DNA of 64,000 bases from Polaromonas sp. (lineage in GTDB: Bacteria > Pseudomonadota > Gammaproteobacteria > Burkholderiales > Burkholderiaceae_C): NCBI GenBank assembly GCA_025362315.1, contig JANYGP010000075.1:62001-126000 (forward strand), written 5' to 3'. This document shows positions 8,090 to 16,337 of the stretch, in pieces (the stretch's first letter is position 1; every line of letters starts with the position of its first letter). The notes below the pieces were generated by a model. It saw only the letters and a program-made list of their open reading frames with translations. It was not told where the DNA came from and searched no databases. The position numbers were made by a program, and so were the translations under genes.

Positions 8090-9019
8090 TTGATTGAAAA
8101 AAGCAGGTTTTCGGCCTTGACAGCAATTGCATTATTTGCAGCGTTTGCAGTTGTGGGACTCCTGCTGTGGCTTGACCGGACAGTGCCGCTGGCTGGCTTG
8201 TGGGCGCTGCTGATGACCACTTTGACGGTTGGCTTTGTCCATGGTGCACTTGATGCAGTACTGTTGCCCCAACGCTTTGTAAAACGGGCGCAAATTGCTC
8301 TTATGTTTACAGCGTATTTTTTGCTGGTACTGGTGTTGGGCTGGATTTTAAGTGCTGTTGTCAGCGTGGCTTTGGCCGCATTGCTGATGATGTCTGTCTG
8401 GCATTTTGGCGAGCCTTATGGTCACTGGAAAGAACTGTCACTTCATCAAAGCCTGTTGACCCGCGCTGCTGTGGGTGGTGCGCCTGTCATGCTGCCGGTG
8501 TGGTTGGCACCTGCCCAGTTTGCAGCTACTCTGGCCGGTGTTATTCCCGAGTTGGGCCTGCGCGGGTGGCACGTGCTGGCCTGGGTATGGCTTGGCACGT
8601 TGGCAGTCTGGCTGGTGGTGTACGGCCTGCCTCAAATGCGCTCAATGCGCCGTGCATGGTACGAGGTGCTGGGCTGCACTGCGCTTTATATTGTTTTTTC
8701 GCCATTGATGGCGTTTGCAATCTACTTTGGTTTTTATCACGCGCCCGTACACATTTACCGGGTGTGGCAAGCGTGCTTTCCAGCTGCTTCGAAAATACCC
8801 GTTAAAAAGGCAGTTGCGGTCATCGCGTTGACCACTTTCATCACATGGCTCATGGGCGCGGGCTTGGGTTGGCGCTTTGTGTCAACCAGTGCTGAAACCC
8901 TTGACCCAGCAGCCGCCTTGCGTTGGCTGATCGTGAGTTTTGCAGCTTTGACAGCGCCTCATCTGGTGTTGATCAGCCTGTGCGCCAGGTTTTTAACGCG
9001 CCCAGAATTGCGTCATTGA
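8090..9019 (+). CDS. blh: Beta-carotene 15,15'-dioxygenase, Brp/Blh family
   Basis: Integral membrane iron enzyme that splits beta-carotene into two retinal molecules for the opsin. The family's histidines are all visible: GFVHGALD (first transmembrane block), SVWHFGE, GFYHAPVH and the C-terminal TAPHLVL. About eight hydrophobic segments across 309 residues fit the family. The start is TTG at 8090, 4 bases after the crtY stop. It is the last gene of the light operon; downstream is a 160-base gap carrying a dispersed repeat. Confidence 0.94.
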   Translation: MIEKSRFSALTAIALFAAFAVVGLLLWLDRTVPLAGLWALLMTTLTVGFVHGALDAVLLPQRFVKRAQIALMFTAYFLLVLVLGWILSAVVSVALAALLMMSVWHFGEPYGHWKELSLHQSLLTRAAVGGAPVMLPVWLAPAQFAATLAGVIPELGLRGWHVLAWVWLGTLAVWLVVYGLPQMRSMRRAWYEVLGCTALYIVFSPLMAFAIYFGFYHAPVHIYRVWQACFPAASKIPVKKAVAVIALTTFITWLMGAGLGWRFVSTSAETLDPAAALRWLIVSFAALTAPHLVLISLCARFLTRPELRH

Positions 9020-9050
9020 CCAGGCTGCCTGATGTGTGGCACCCACGTCT

Positions 9051-9110
9051 TGTTTGCTATTATATTAAGAGCTGCTAACGCCCATTTTTGTTGGCCTGCT
9101 AGCATAAAAA
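9051..9110 (+). repeat. Dispersed palindromic repeat, copy 1
   Basis: Core AGCTGCTAACGCCC ... GGCCTGCTAGC preceded by TTTGCTATTATATTAA. Same family as the copies at 13141, 21345, 25422, 29646, 31598, 33908, 39944, 41652, 47604, 50270, 53846 and 60235. It fills the gap between blh and the convergent TRAP gene. Confidence 0.7.
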
Positions 9111-9179
9111 GTCAATTAAATCAGTTTCAAATGTGAAAAACCGGCTACAAACCGGTCTTTTCCCAAATAGCGAATCGTG

Positions 9180-10232
9180 TCAAGCTTTTGTGGTTTTGCC
9201 GTGCTTTTCAATCAGGGCTTTGGCAGCGTCCAGCAGCTTTTTGCCGTCAAAGCCTTTTTTGTTCATGTCTTCCACCCATTCCACTTCAACAGCACGGGCT
9301 TTGCGGCGGAAGTCTTGCGCCTCTGCCACGCTGACGGTGTAAATTGTATTGCCACGGTCGCTGGCTGACTTGCGGCCAATGCCGTCATTGCCCTGCTGGG
9401 TTTTGCCCAGCAAAGCCGAAGTTGCCATGCCTGAATTGTTGTCAATGACCTTTTTCAGGTCAGGTGCCAGGCTGTTGTACTTGGCCTTGTTCATGGCCAT
9501 CACGAAAGTCGTGGTGTAAAGACTGCCACCTGCCGGCTCAAATTCAGCATGGAATCTGGTCAGCTCGTTGACCTTGACGGACGGCACCACTTCCCATGGG
9601 ATCACACAGCCGTTGATGGTGCCTTTGCTCAACGCATCAGGAATACCTGGCAGCGGCATGCCAACAGGCGTGGCGCCCAGCACACCCAGCAACTTGGTGA
9701 CCTGGCGGGTGGGGCCACGCAGCTTCATGCCGCGCATGTCGGCAATTGACTTGACCGCTTTGTCAGCGGTATGAATAACTCCCGGGCCATGGACATGCAC
9801 AGCAATGACCTGTGTGTCCTTGAACTCATCAACAGCCACGGTTTGAAAATACTCCCAATAAGCCTTGGAGGTTGCTTCAGCGTTGTTCATCATAAAAGGC
9901 AGTTCGAACACTTCCACTCGTGGAAACCGGCCAGCCGTGTTGCCGGGCAATGTCCACACCACGTCGACCACCCCGTCTTTGGCCTGGTCGTATAACTGCA
10001 CCGGGGTGCCGCCCAGTTGCATGGCCGGGTAGCCTTCAAACTTGATGCGCCCGCCGGACTCTTTTTCAACCTTGTCCATCCACGGTTTGTGCATGGTCAG
10101 CCACACATTGGATTGCGGCGACATGAAGGTATGAAACTTGAGCGTGACCGCTTGCTGAGCCATGCCCGAGAGCGCAGGCGCACCCAGTGCGGCGGCAGCA
10201 CCGGATTTGAGAACAGTGCGTCTGGCGATCAT
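9180..10232 (-). CDS. dctP: TRAP transporter substrate-binding protein (DctP family)
   Basis: Periplasmic solute receptor, 350 residues, that delivers an organic acid to the DctQ-DctM permease encoded in the same operon. The N-terminus MIARRTVLKSGAAAALGAPAL is a twin-arginine-type signal ending near AQQ. The family core is seen in the middle (MRGMKLRGPTRQVTKLLGVLGATPVG, the region with the conserved arginine that grips carboxylates, and PLPGIPDALSKGTINGCVIPWE). It is the last gene of the gentisate operon, so the ligand is probably an aromatic or related acid; that is inference from context. Confidence 0.9.
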   Translation of the reverse strand: MIARRTVLKSGAAAALGAPALSGMAQQAVTLKFHTFMSPQSNVWLTMHKPWMDKVEKESGGRIKFEGYPAMQLGGTPVQLYDQAKDGVVDVVWTLPGNTAGRFPRVEVFELPFMMNNAEATSKAYWEYFQTVAVDEFKDTQVIAVHVHGPGVIHTADKAVKSIADMRGMKLRGPTRQVTKLLGVLGATPVGMPLPGIPDALSKGTINGCVIPWEVVPSVKVNELTRFHAEFEPAGGSLYTTTFVMAMNKAKYNSLAPDLKKVIDNNSGMATSALLGKTQQGNDGIGRKSASDRGNTIYTVSVAEAQDFRRKARAVEVEWVEDMNKKGFDGKKLLDAAKALIEKHGKTTKA

Positions 10233-10328
10233 GGTGTTTCCTTAAAACAAGTAACTTGACGAGGTGAAATTTAAATGCAGCGCCAGGTTTTGAAAACCCG
10301 TGAATGCCCTGTGACAAAACTTCTCTGC

Positions 10329-11288
10329 TTATTCGGCTTTGATACCTGACGACTGAATGGTTTTTGCCCAAAACTCGGTGTCCTTTTTCACCAGGGTGTC
10401 CAGTCCTGTGGGGTTGAGGTAGCGCAGCTCAATGCCAGCTGTGTCGGCACGTGTTTTGGTTTCAGGCAACTCCAGTGCTGCTTTGATCTGACTGCTGAGC
10501 CTGGCCACGATGTCGGCAGGTGTTCCTGCTGGCGCGAAAATGCCAATCCATGCTTCGAGTTCAAAGCCTTTCAGACCGGCTTCTGCGGTGGTGGGTACGC
10601 CAGGCAGCCCGGGGTGGCGGGTTTTCCCTGCAACGGCCAGTCCCTTGAGTTTGCCCACCTGGATTTGCCCCATGACAGACGGGGGCGTGGTGATGAACAC
10701 CTGTACCTGACCTGACAGCACATCTTGCAACGCCGGGCCAGAACCGCGGTACGGGATGTGCACCATGCTGGTTTGCGTCAGTTGTTTGAACATCTCCGTG
10801 CCAATGTGCGACAGCGAGCCATTGCCCTGGCTGGCATAACTGAGCTTGCCCGGGTTTGCTTTGAGGTATTTGATGAATTCGCCAAGATTGTTGGCAGGCA
10901 CTGATGGGTGTACAGCCACAACGTTGGTGGCAACCGTGATCAATGCAACCGATACGAAATCTTTTTGAGACCAGGGCAGCTTGGGCGTCAGATTCGGGTT
11001 GCCAACGTGGTACGCCGAATAGGAGTTGAGCAGCGTATAGCCGTCGGGTGCTGCACGCGCCACGCCCTGGTAGGCCACGTTACCGCTGCCACCGCCCCGG
11101 TTGTCAACCACCACAGTTTGGGCGGTGACCTTGGCCAGCGCGTCGGACAAAATGCGCGCTGACGCATCCACAAATCCGCCGGGCGGATTGGGAACCACCA
11201 GCGTGATGGGTTTGTTTGGGTAGGGCTGTGCCAAAGGCATTGTTGCAGCTGCAATCAGCAGCAGAGCAATCGCAGATCGCTGAAACAT
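10329..11288 (-). CDS. Bug family (TctC-like) periplasmic binding protein
   Basis: Extracytoplasmic receptor of the tripartite tricarboxylate transporter family, 319 residues from the ATG at 11288, which gives a normal signal peptide (MFQRSAIALLLIAAATMPLAQ). The mature part begins YPNKPITLVVPNPPGGFVDASAR, the standard Bug opening with the PGG ligand loop, and continues with IGTEMFKQLT and IPYRGSGPALQDVLSGQV. No TctA/TctB lies beside it; the operon instead contains a TRAP permease. Such orphan Bug proteins are very common in Burkholderiales and may serve a remote permease or signalling. The ligand is unknown. Confidence 0.88.
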   Translation of the reverse strand: MFQRSAIALLLIAAATMPLAQPYPNKPITLVVPNPPGGFVDASARILSDALAKVTAQTVVVDNRGGGSGNVAYQGVARAAPDGYTLLNSYSAYHVGNPNLTPKLPWSQKDFVSVALITVATNVVAVHPSVPANNLGEFIKYLKANPGKLSYASQGNGSLSHIGTEMFKQLTQTSMVHIPYRGSGPALQDVLSGQVQVFITTPPSVMGQIQVGKLKGLAVAGKTRHPGLPGVPTTAEAGLKGFELEAWIGIFAPAGTPADIVARLSSQIKAALELPETKTRADTAGIELRYLNPTGLDTLVKKDTEFWAKTIQSSGIKAE

Positions 11289-11332
11289 AAGTTGAAGTGT
11301 CCCGGAGTTGTGTTGAAAGTTATGAATTGCGG

Positions 11333-12664
11333 TCAGGTGATGTACTTCACCAGCCAAAGTGAGATGCCTGGAAACAGCAACAGCACCACCGTTCGGATCG
11401 TATCCGATACCAAAAACGGCATCACGCCCTTGTAGCTTTCGGCAATCGGCACCGCATTGGCCTTGCCTTTGGTCATGCCGTTGACAACATACACGTTCAG
11501 CCCCACCGGCGGTGCCAGCATGCCAAAACCAACAGTCATCAGCACCATGATGCCAAACCAGATCGCGGTGTTTTCCTTGCTCATCCCAAAGTCCAGGCCC
11601 ATGACCATCGGGAAAAAGATCGGAATGGTCAGCAAGATCATGCTCAGCTCGTCCATCACCGCACCGAGCACCACATAAAACAGCATGATGGCCGCCACCA
11701 CCATGACGGGCGACAAGCCCCAGGAGCCCACAACCTGCGCCAACTGCGAAGGCACCTGCGTCAATGCCAGTGCTGAGTTCATCAAATCCGCACCAAGAAA
11801 AATCAGAAAGATCATGGCCGAGCTTTCAGCCGTGGCATAAAAGCAGTTTTTGAACTTCTCCCAGGTCATCTCGCGCTTGGCCAGCGCTGCCACAAACGTG
11901 GCAAATGCACCCACCGCCGCACCTTCTGTCGGGGTAAAAAATCCGCCATAAATACCGCCAAACACAATCACAAAAATGACAGCAATAGGCCCAATGCCTT
12001 TGAGCGCCTGTGCCATATCTGTCCTGGCGACACGGGTGTTTTCGGGCGCGTGGCCAGGTACCAGCCGCACGTAAATGCTGATGGCAATCATGTAACCCAG
12101 CATGGCAATGATGCCCGGCACCATCGCCGCTGCAAACAGCTTGGCAATGTTTTGCTCGGTCAAAATGGCGTAGATCACCAGCGGCACAGATGGTGGGATC
12201 AAGATGCCCAAAGTTCCGCCCGCAGCCAGCGTGCCCGTGGTCAGGCGGCCTGAGTAGCCGTGTTTGCGCATTTCGTCGTACGCCACATTGGTGATGGTGG
12301 CAGCTGTGGCGACAGACGATCCGCAAATGGCTCCAAAAGCCGCGCAGGCCAGCACGGCACCCATCGCCAGGCCACCTTTGAAGCGGCCCATGACACTGGA
12401 GGCAAACTGAAACAGTGCCTTGCTGATGCCGCCCTGCGTGGCGAAATGCCCCATCAGAATAAAAAGAGGAATGACTGACAGGTCGTAACTGGCAAAACGC
12501 GCAAACGCCTGGCTGTTCAAAAAATTGGCCAGCGGACTCCAGCCGGTTTGCATGACATAGCCAATGCCGCCCGCAGCAAACATGGTGATGGCAATCGGCA
12601 CCCGCAGGGCCATCAGCACCAGCATGATGCCAAAAATCGTCAAAGCCATTTGAATCGCGCTCAT
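11333..12664 (-). CDS. dctM: TRAP transporter large permease (DctM family)
   Basis: Ion-coupled inner-membrane permease, 443 residues with about twelve hydrophobic helices. Family signatures include the N-terminal LMALRVPIAITMFAAGGIGY, the glycine-rich IPLFILMGHFATQGG and LGILIPPSVPLVIYAILTEQ, and a late GFGMLAPPVGLNVYVV. Its ATG overlaps the stop of the small permease gene (ATGA), showing translational coupling. It works with DctQ and the DctP receptor of this operon. Confidence 0.94.
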   Translation of the reverse strand: MSAIQMALTIFGIMLVLMALRVPIAITMFAAGGIGYVMQTGWSPLANFLNSQAFARFASYDLSVIPLFILMGHFATQGGISKALFQFASSVMGRFKGGLAMGAVLACAAFGAICGSSVATAATITNVAYDEMRKHGYSGRLTTGTLAAGGTLGILIPPSVPLVIYAILTEQNIAKLFAAAMVPGIIAMLGYMIAISIYVRLVPGHAPENTRVARTDMAQALKGIGPIAVIFVIVFGGIYGGFFTPTEGAAVGAFATFVAALAKREMTWEKFKNCFYATAESSAMIFLIFLGADLMNSALALTQVPSQLAQVVGSWGLSPVMVVAAIMLFYVVLGAVMDELSMILLTIPIFFPMVMGLDFGMSKENTAIWFGIMVLMTVGFGMLAPPVGLNVYVVNGMTKGKANAVPIAESYKGVMPFLVSDTIRTVVLLLFPGISLWLVKYIT

Positions 12665-13158
12665 ACGGCCAGCTCTGGGTTGTCTTCAGTCGTTGGTTTT
12701 TCAAACCCGAAAATGGCCTGGTGCAGCGCAATCAGCACCGTCAGGGCCAGCGGCGGCACCATCACGGCGTAAACAATCCACTCGGGCAAGCCCAAAATTT
12801 GTGTTTCAGAATGGGTGCGAAACGAATTCAGGCCGCCTAGGGTGGTGCGCCAGGCCATCAATGCCATCACGCAACCCAGCAGCAAAGCGCCCGTGCGGTC
12901 GAGTGCAAGCTGCGCAGCAGGGGACGCCCGGGTGGTAAAAAAGTCCACCACAATGTTGCCCCGTTTGACCTGACACCAGGGCATGAACAGCGCAATCGCG
13001 GCACCCGCTGCTGCACCAGAGAGCTCAAAGTCGCCCACAATGGTTTTGCCAACCAGGTCGCGCCCGATGATGCTGACACACGTCATGAGCGTGATGAATA
13101 TCAGCAGCAAGCCCGCCAAAATGGCACAGGACTTGGCCAGATTTGATAATATTTTCAT
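12661..13158 (-). CDS. dctQ: TRAP transporter small permease (DctQ family)
   Basis: Small four-helix membrane subunit of the TRAP transporter, 165 residues from the ATG at 13158 (a longer open frame exists upstream but the membrane domain begins here). IIGRDLVGKTIVGDFELSGAAAGA and the polar KRGNIVVDFF are family features. The start codon lies inside a copy of the dispersed repeat, so the repeat supplies the first codons (MKILSNL). It is coupled to dctM by a 4-base overlap. Confidence 0.9.
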   Translation of the reverse strand: MKILSNLAKSCAILAGLLLIFITLMTCVSIIGRDLVGKTIVGDFELSGAAAGAAIALFMPWCQVKRGNIVVDFFTTRASPAAQLALDRTGALLLGCVMALMAWRTTLGGLNSFRTHSETQILGLPEWIVYAVMVPPLALTVLIALHQAIFGFEKPTTEDNPELAV

Positions 13159-13190
13159 AGCTGCTAACGCCCGAATCAATTGGGTTTTAA
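13141..13190 (+). repeat. Dispersed palindromic repeat, copy 2
   Basis: Core ATAGCTGCTAACGCCC ... TTGGGTTTT. It covers the start codon of dctQ and most of the gap to the hydrolase gene upstream. Confidence 0.65.
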
Positions 13191-13894
13191 ACGACTTTGA
13201 TGTGCAGTTCGCCCAGACCGGCGACGCTGCCAACCAGGATGTCGCCTGTAACGACCGCTGCCACACCCTCAGGCGTTCCGGTGTAAATCAGGTCGCCCGG
13301 CATCAGCTCCCAGGCAGCGGACAGATGCTCAATGGTCTCAGCCACATTCCAGATCAGCTTGGCAACGTTGCTGCGCTGGCGGTCTGTGCCGTTGACCTGC
13401 ACAAATAAATCAGCATGATTGACATCGCCAGCCAAAGCGGTGGGTGTGATGGGACCAATAGGTGCCGAATGGTCAAAGCCTTTGCCGATGCACCACGGGC
13501 GGCCAGCTTTTTTCATCTCGCCTTGCAAGTCGCGGCGCGTCATGTCCAGTCCAACTGCATAGCCAAAGATGTGCGCGTGGGCGTCAGCAGCTTTGATGTC
13601 TTTGCCGCCTGTCCCTATTGCCACCACCAACTCAATTTCATGGTGGAAATTTTTCGTCAGGCTCGGATAGGGGAGGGTCCCAACAGTTCCAGCATCTACC
13701 GCCACAATGGCGTCGGCTGGTTTCAAAAAGAAAAAGGGTGGCTCCCGACCGGTAAAGCCCATTTCTTTGGCGTGTTCCTCGTAGTTGCGGCCGACACAGT
13801 ACACGCGGTGAACGGCATAGCGGTGCGTGCTGCCAGCCACTGGCACTGAAACGACAGGAGGCGGGGTAAAAACATAAGCGGGTGAATTTGTCAT
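13187..13894 (-). CDS. Fumarylacetoacetate hydrolase family protein (probable fumarylpyruvate hydrolase)
   Basis: Cytoplasmic hydrolase of 235 residues that would cut fumarylpyruvate (or maleylpyruvate) to fumarate/malate and pyruvate, the last step of the gentisate route. The FAH fold is evident from CVGRNYEEHAKEM, the metal site in FHHEIELVVAIG and GLDMTRRDLQ, the KGFDHSAPIGP motif and the C-terminal IYTGTPEGV. The ATG at 13894 overlaps the stop of the gentisate dioxygenase gene by four bases, which fits consecutive steps. No maleylpyruvate isomerase gene is seen in the operon. Confidence 0.9.
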   Translation of the reverse strand: MTNSPAYVFTPPPVVSVPVAGSTHRYAVHRVYCVGRNYEEHAKEMGFTGREPPFFFLKPADAIVAVDAGTVGTLPYPSLTKNFHHEIELVVAIGTGGKDIKAADAHAHIFGYAVGLDMTRRDLQGEMKKAGRPWCIGKGFDHSAPIGPITPTALAGDVNHADLFVQVNGTDRQRSNVAKLIWNVAETIEHLSAAWELMPGDLIYTGTPEGVAAVVTGDILVGSVAGLGELHIKVV

Positions 13895-14955
13895 GACATT
13901 CTTTCTTCTTTGTGTATCCCCAACGCCTGATGCACCGGTCGGTCTGAAAAACTGAACAGCACACATCCCAATTGCGAATTCAATCGAACAGTGTGCCACG
14001 ACGGCACCACAAAATGGTCACGTGGACTGAATTGATACACAAGGGTTTTGCCGCTGTGTTCGATGCTGATGCTGCCCTGGCCCTCAACCACGCTGAACAC
14101 TTCTCCGTCGGTTTGCCTGTACGGCTTGCCTTCAAAACCGGCTGGCAAGCGCTGCATGAAGGTGGCCATCGTGGGCATGGGCGAGCCGCCCGTCGCCGGG
14201 TTGACATAACGCAGCTTGACGCCGTCCCACGCATCGACCTCTGCGTGTTGCTCCAGATTGTGTAGCGCCTCTCGCGTGCGGTCGTAGGGATAGCTGAAGA
14301 TGGGAGACGTCTGGCCAAAAGGCGACTGGTGCCGCACAGGCATCATGTTGGCGCCATATTTGTGCAGGCTGACGCCTTCGGGTTTTGTCGCGCGCTGGCT
14401 GGCAGCGCTGCCGTTTTCGGCAAAGCCTGCATCAAAAAATTTCAGCATCGGAATGTCCAGCCCATCCAGCCAGACCACCGGCTCATCGACTTCAACTTTG
14501 CCAGAGTGACCGTGATCGTGCCAGGTCCAGCTGGGAGTGATGATGAAGTCACCCGGTGCCATGCGGCATCGCTCGCCATCGACAGCGGTGTATGCGCCTT
14601 GGCCTTCTACTACAAAGCGCAAGGCACTTTGTGTATGGCGGTGACCCGGTGCCACTTCGCCCGGCAGGATGACCTGCAAGCCGGCATACAGCGACTGGGT
14701 GATGCAGGACTGGCCTTTGAGTGCCGGGTTTTCAAGAATCAGCACCCTGCGCACAGCTTCTTCAGCGGTGATGAGCTGGCCCGCTGCGCGCAAAAACGGC
14801 TGGATGTCCGAGTATTTCCAGCAGGCGGGAACACAGGGCGTGTTGGGTGCGCTGGGGACAAGTGCATGCAAAACCTCCCACAACGGGCTTAAATTGCGCT
14901 GGCTGATGGTGTCGTAAAAAGCTTTGCGCTCTGCGTGATTGTCAGAAGGTGTCAT
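13891..14955 (-). CDS. Gentisate 1,2-dioxygenase
   Basis: Ring-cleaving Fe(II) bicupin of 354 residues that opens gentisate (2,5-dihydroxybenzoate) to maleylpyruvate. The first cupin contains PGEVAPGHRHTQSALRFVVEG, carrying the iron-binding histidines, and WHDHGHSG; the second cupin is in the C-terminal third (GEVFSVVEGQGS, DHFVVPSWHTVRLN). The N-terminal SPLWEVLHALVPSAP is typical of the family. It overlaps the hydrolase gene downstream and follows the FAD oxidoreductase gene after 11 bases. 1-Hydroxy-2-naphthoate or salicylate dioxygenases are close relatives, so the exact substrate is not certain. Confidence 0.92.
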   Translation of the reverse strand: MTPSDNHAERKAFYDTISQRNLSPLWEVLHALVPSAPNTPCVPACWKYSDIQPFLRAAGQLITAEEAVRRVLILENPALKGQSCITQSLYAGLQVILPGEVAPGHRHTQSALRFVVEGQGAYTAVDGERCRMAPGDFIITPSWTWHDHGHSGKVEVDEPVVWLDGLDIPMLKFFDAGFAENGSAASQRATKPEGVSLHKYGANMMPVRHQSPFGQTSPIFSYPYDRTREALHNLEQHAEVDAWDGVKLRYVNPATGGSPMPTMATFMQRLPAGFEGKPYRQTDGEVFSVVEGQGSISIEHSGKTLVYQFSPRDHFVVPSWHTVRLNSQLGCVLFSFSDRPVHQALGIHKEERMS

Positions 14956-14966
14956 GTCAGCCTTTA

Positions 14967-16337
14967 TCAGTCAAGGCAGGCACCGTCATGCTTGAGCCTG
15001 TGCTGCAAAGCCTTGACATCCATGTCAATAAAGCTTTGCGAGGCGCCCAGCATGGCCGCAGCTGTGCCCGCTGCCTGACCCATCACAAAACAACTGCCGC
15101 TCACGCGCGCGGCAGACTGGCCTTCATGCGTCATCGACGCGCAGCGGCCTGCAACCAGCAGGTTTTTAACCTCGTTTGGCACCAGCATGCGCCAGGGCAG
15201 GTCGTTGTCAACCTGCCCGTCGGCTGTGCCCGAATTGCGTGGAAACTGCCATTCAATTTTGCCCGCAACGTGCAGCTCCATTGGCCAGGCGTTGATGCCG
15301 ATCACATCGTTGAACCGGCTCGAAGCCAAAATATCTTCACCCGTCAGGACGTATTGGCCCACAACACGCCGGCTTTCACGAATGCCGATTTGCGCGGCAA
15401 TGTCGACCAGAGATGCGTTGGCAAAGCCCGGGATTTCGTGGCGCAAAAAATCAAAATAGTCCATGACTTGCTGTCGGCCTGCCAGCTCGCCATCACTGAG
15501 CTGCCGGGCGTCTGTGGCGTCCATGGCATTGCCTTGCGCATTGGCAATCTGGGTGACATTGGCACGCCATTCCGTTGGATTTTTTTGTGGCCGGAGGATC
15601 GCACCCTCACGCGGAAATCGGTATTTGCCAGGCTTGTCTTCCTGTGCTTTGGCCATTGCCTGATTGATGGCAGCAAATTCACCCACGGCACTCAATGCAG
15701 CATCAGGCTCGACATGCCCAACCCGGAACATGGTGGTTGGAAACAGCCCGCTTCCCTGGCCATCACCCACCTCGCAAGGCACTCCTGCAAAGTGAGCCAG
15801 GTCTGCATCGCCCGAGCAATCAATAAAGTTTGCCGCCCTGACAGCCCTGCGGCCCGATTTTGTTTCAACCAGTAGTGCATCTATTTTTGATTCCTGCATC
15901 ACCACCGCAGCTGCCCATGCATGAAACAAGATCTGGACACCGCTGGCCACCAGCATCTGGTCGGCTGCGCATTTCAAAATAGAAACATCGTAAGACTGAA
16001 CGCGTATGCGGCCTTGCATGCCGTCCTGCGGCCTGTTCAGTCCGCCCATGCTGGCCATGCGGGCCAGCAATTCATCGACCACACCATGAACGACTTGCCG
16101 CATTTCGCCATTTTTACGGCCATACAGCCCTGCAAAATTGGTTACCCCGCCCGCAGTTCCCATGCCGCCCAAAAAGCCGTAGCGTTCAACCAGCAGAACC
16201 GAAGCGCCGTTGTTGCTGGCACTCACGCTGGCAGCCAGGCCCGCCGGCCCGCCACCCAGCACCACGACATCAAACTCTCCATAAACCGGAACATCCCGTG
16301 CACTCTCGTGAACAGACTGCATGGCCTTCAGCCTCAT
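14967..16337 (-). CDS. FAD-dependent oxidoreductase
   Basis: 456-residue flavoprotein of the FAD-dependent oxidoreductase group (PF12831 type), seen from FDVVVLGGGPAGLAASVSAS and the GFLGGMGTAGGV motif near residues 20-65 and the C-terminal RVSGSCFVMGQAAGTAAAM. It is not of the classical 3-hydroxybenzoate 6-hydroxylase type, so how it joins the gentisate pathway is unclear; oxidation of a non-aromatic or partly reduced ring precursor is one option. Its start overlaps the stop of the upstream Bug gene (ATGA), placing it firmly in the operon. Confidence 0.85.
   Translation of the reverse strand: MRLKAMQSVHESARDVPVYGEFDVVVLGGGPAGLAASVSASNNGASVLLVERYGFLGGMGTAGGVTNFAGLYGRKNGEMRQVVHGVVDELLARMASMGGLNRPQDGMQGRIRVQSYDVSILKCAADQMLVASGVQILFHAWAAAVVMQESKIDALLVETKSGRRAVRAANFIDCSGDADLAHFAGVPCEVGDGQGSGLFPTTMFRVGHVEPDAALSAVGEFAAINQAMAKAQEDKPGKYRFPREGAILRPQKNPTEWRANVTQIANAQGNAMDATDARQLSDGELAGRQQVMDYFDFLRHEIPGFANASLVDIAAQIGIRESRRVVGQYVLTGEDILASSRFNDVIGINAWPMELHVAGKIEWQFPRNSGTADGQVDNDLPWRMLVPNEVKNLLVAGRCASMTHEGQSAARVSGSCFVMGQAAGTAAAMLGASQSFIDMDVKALQHRLKHDGACLD

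Noticed and set aside
14949-15875. 308-codon plus-strand frame opposite the FAD oxidoreductase
   Set aside because: Antisense to a complete flavoprotein, no RBS or domain signs.
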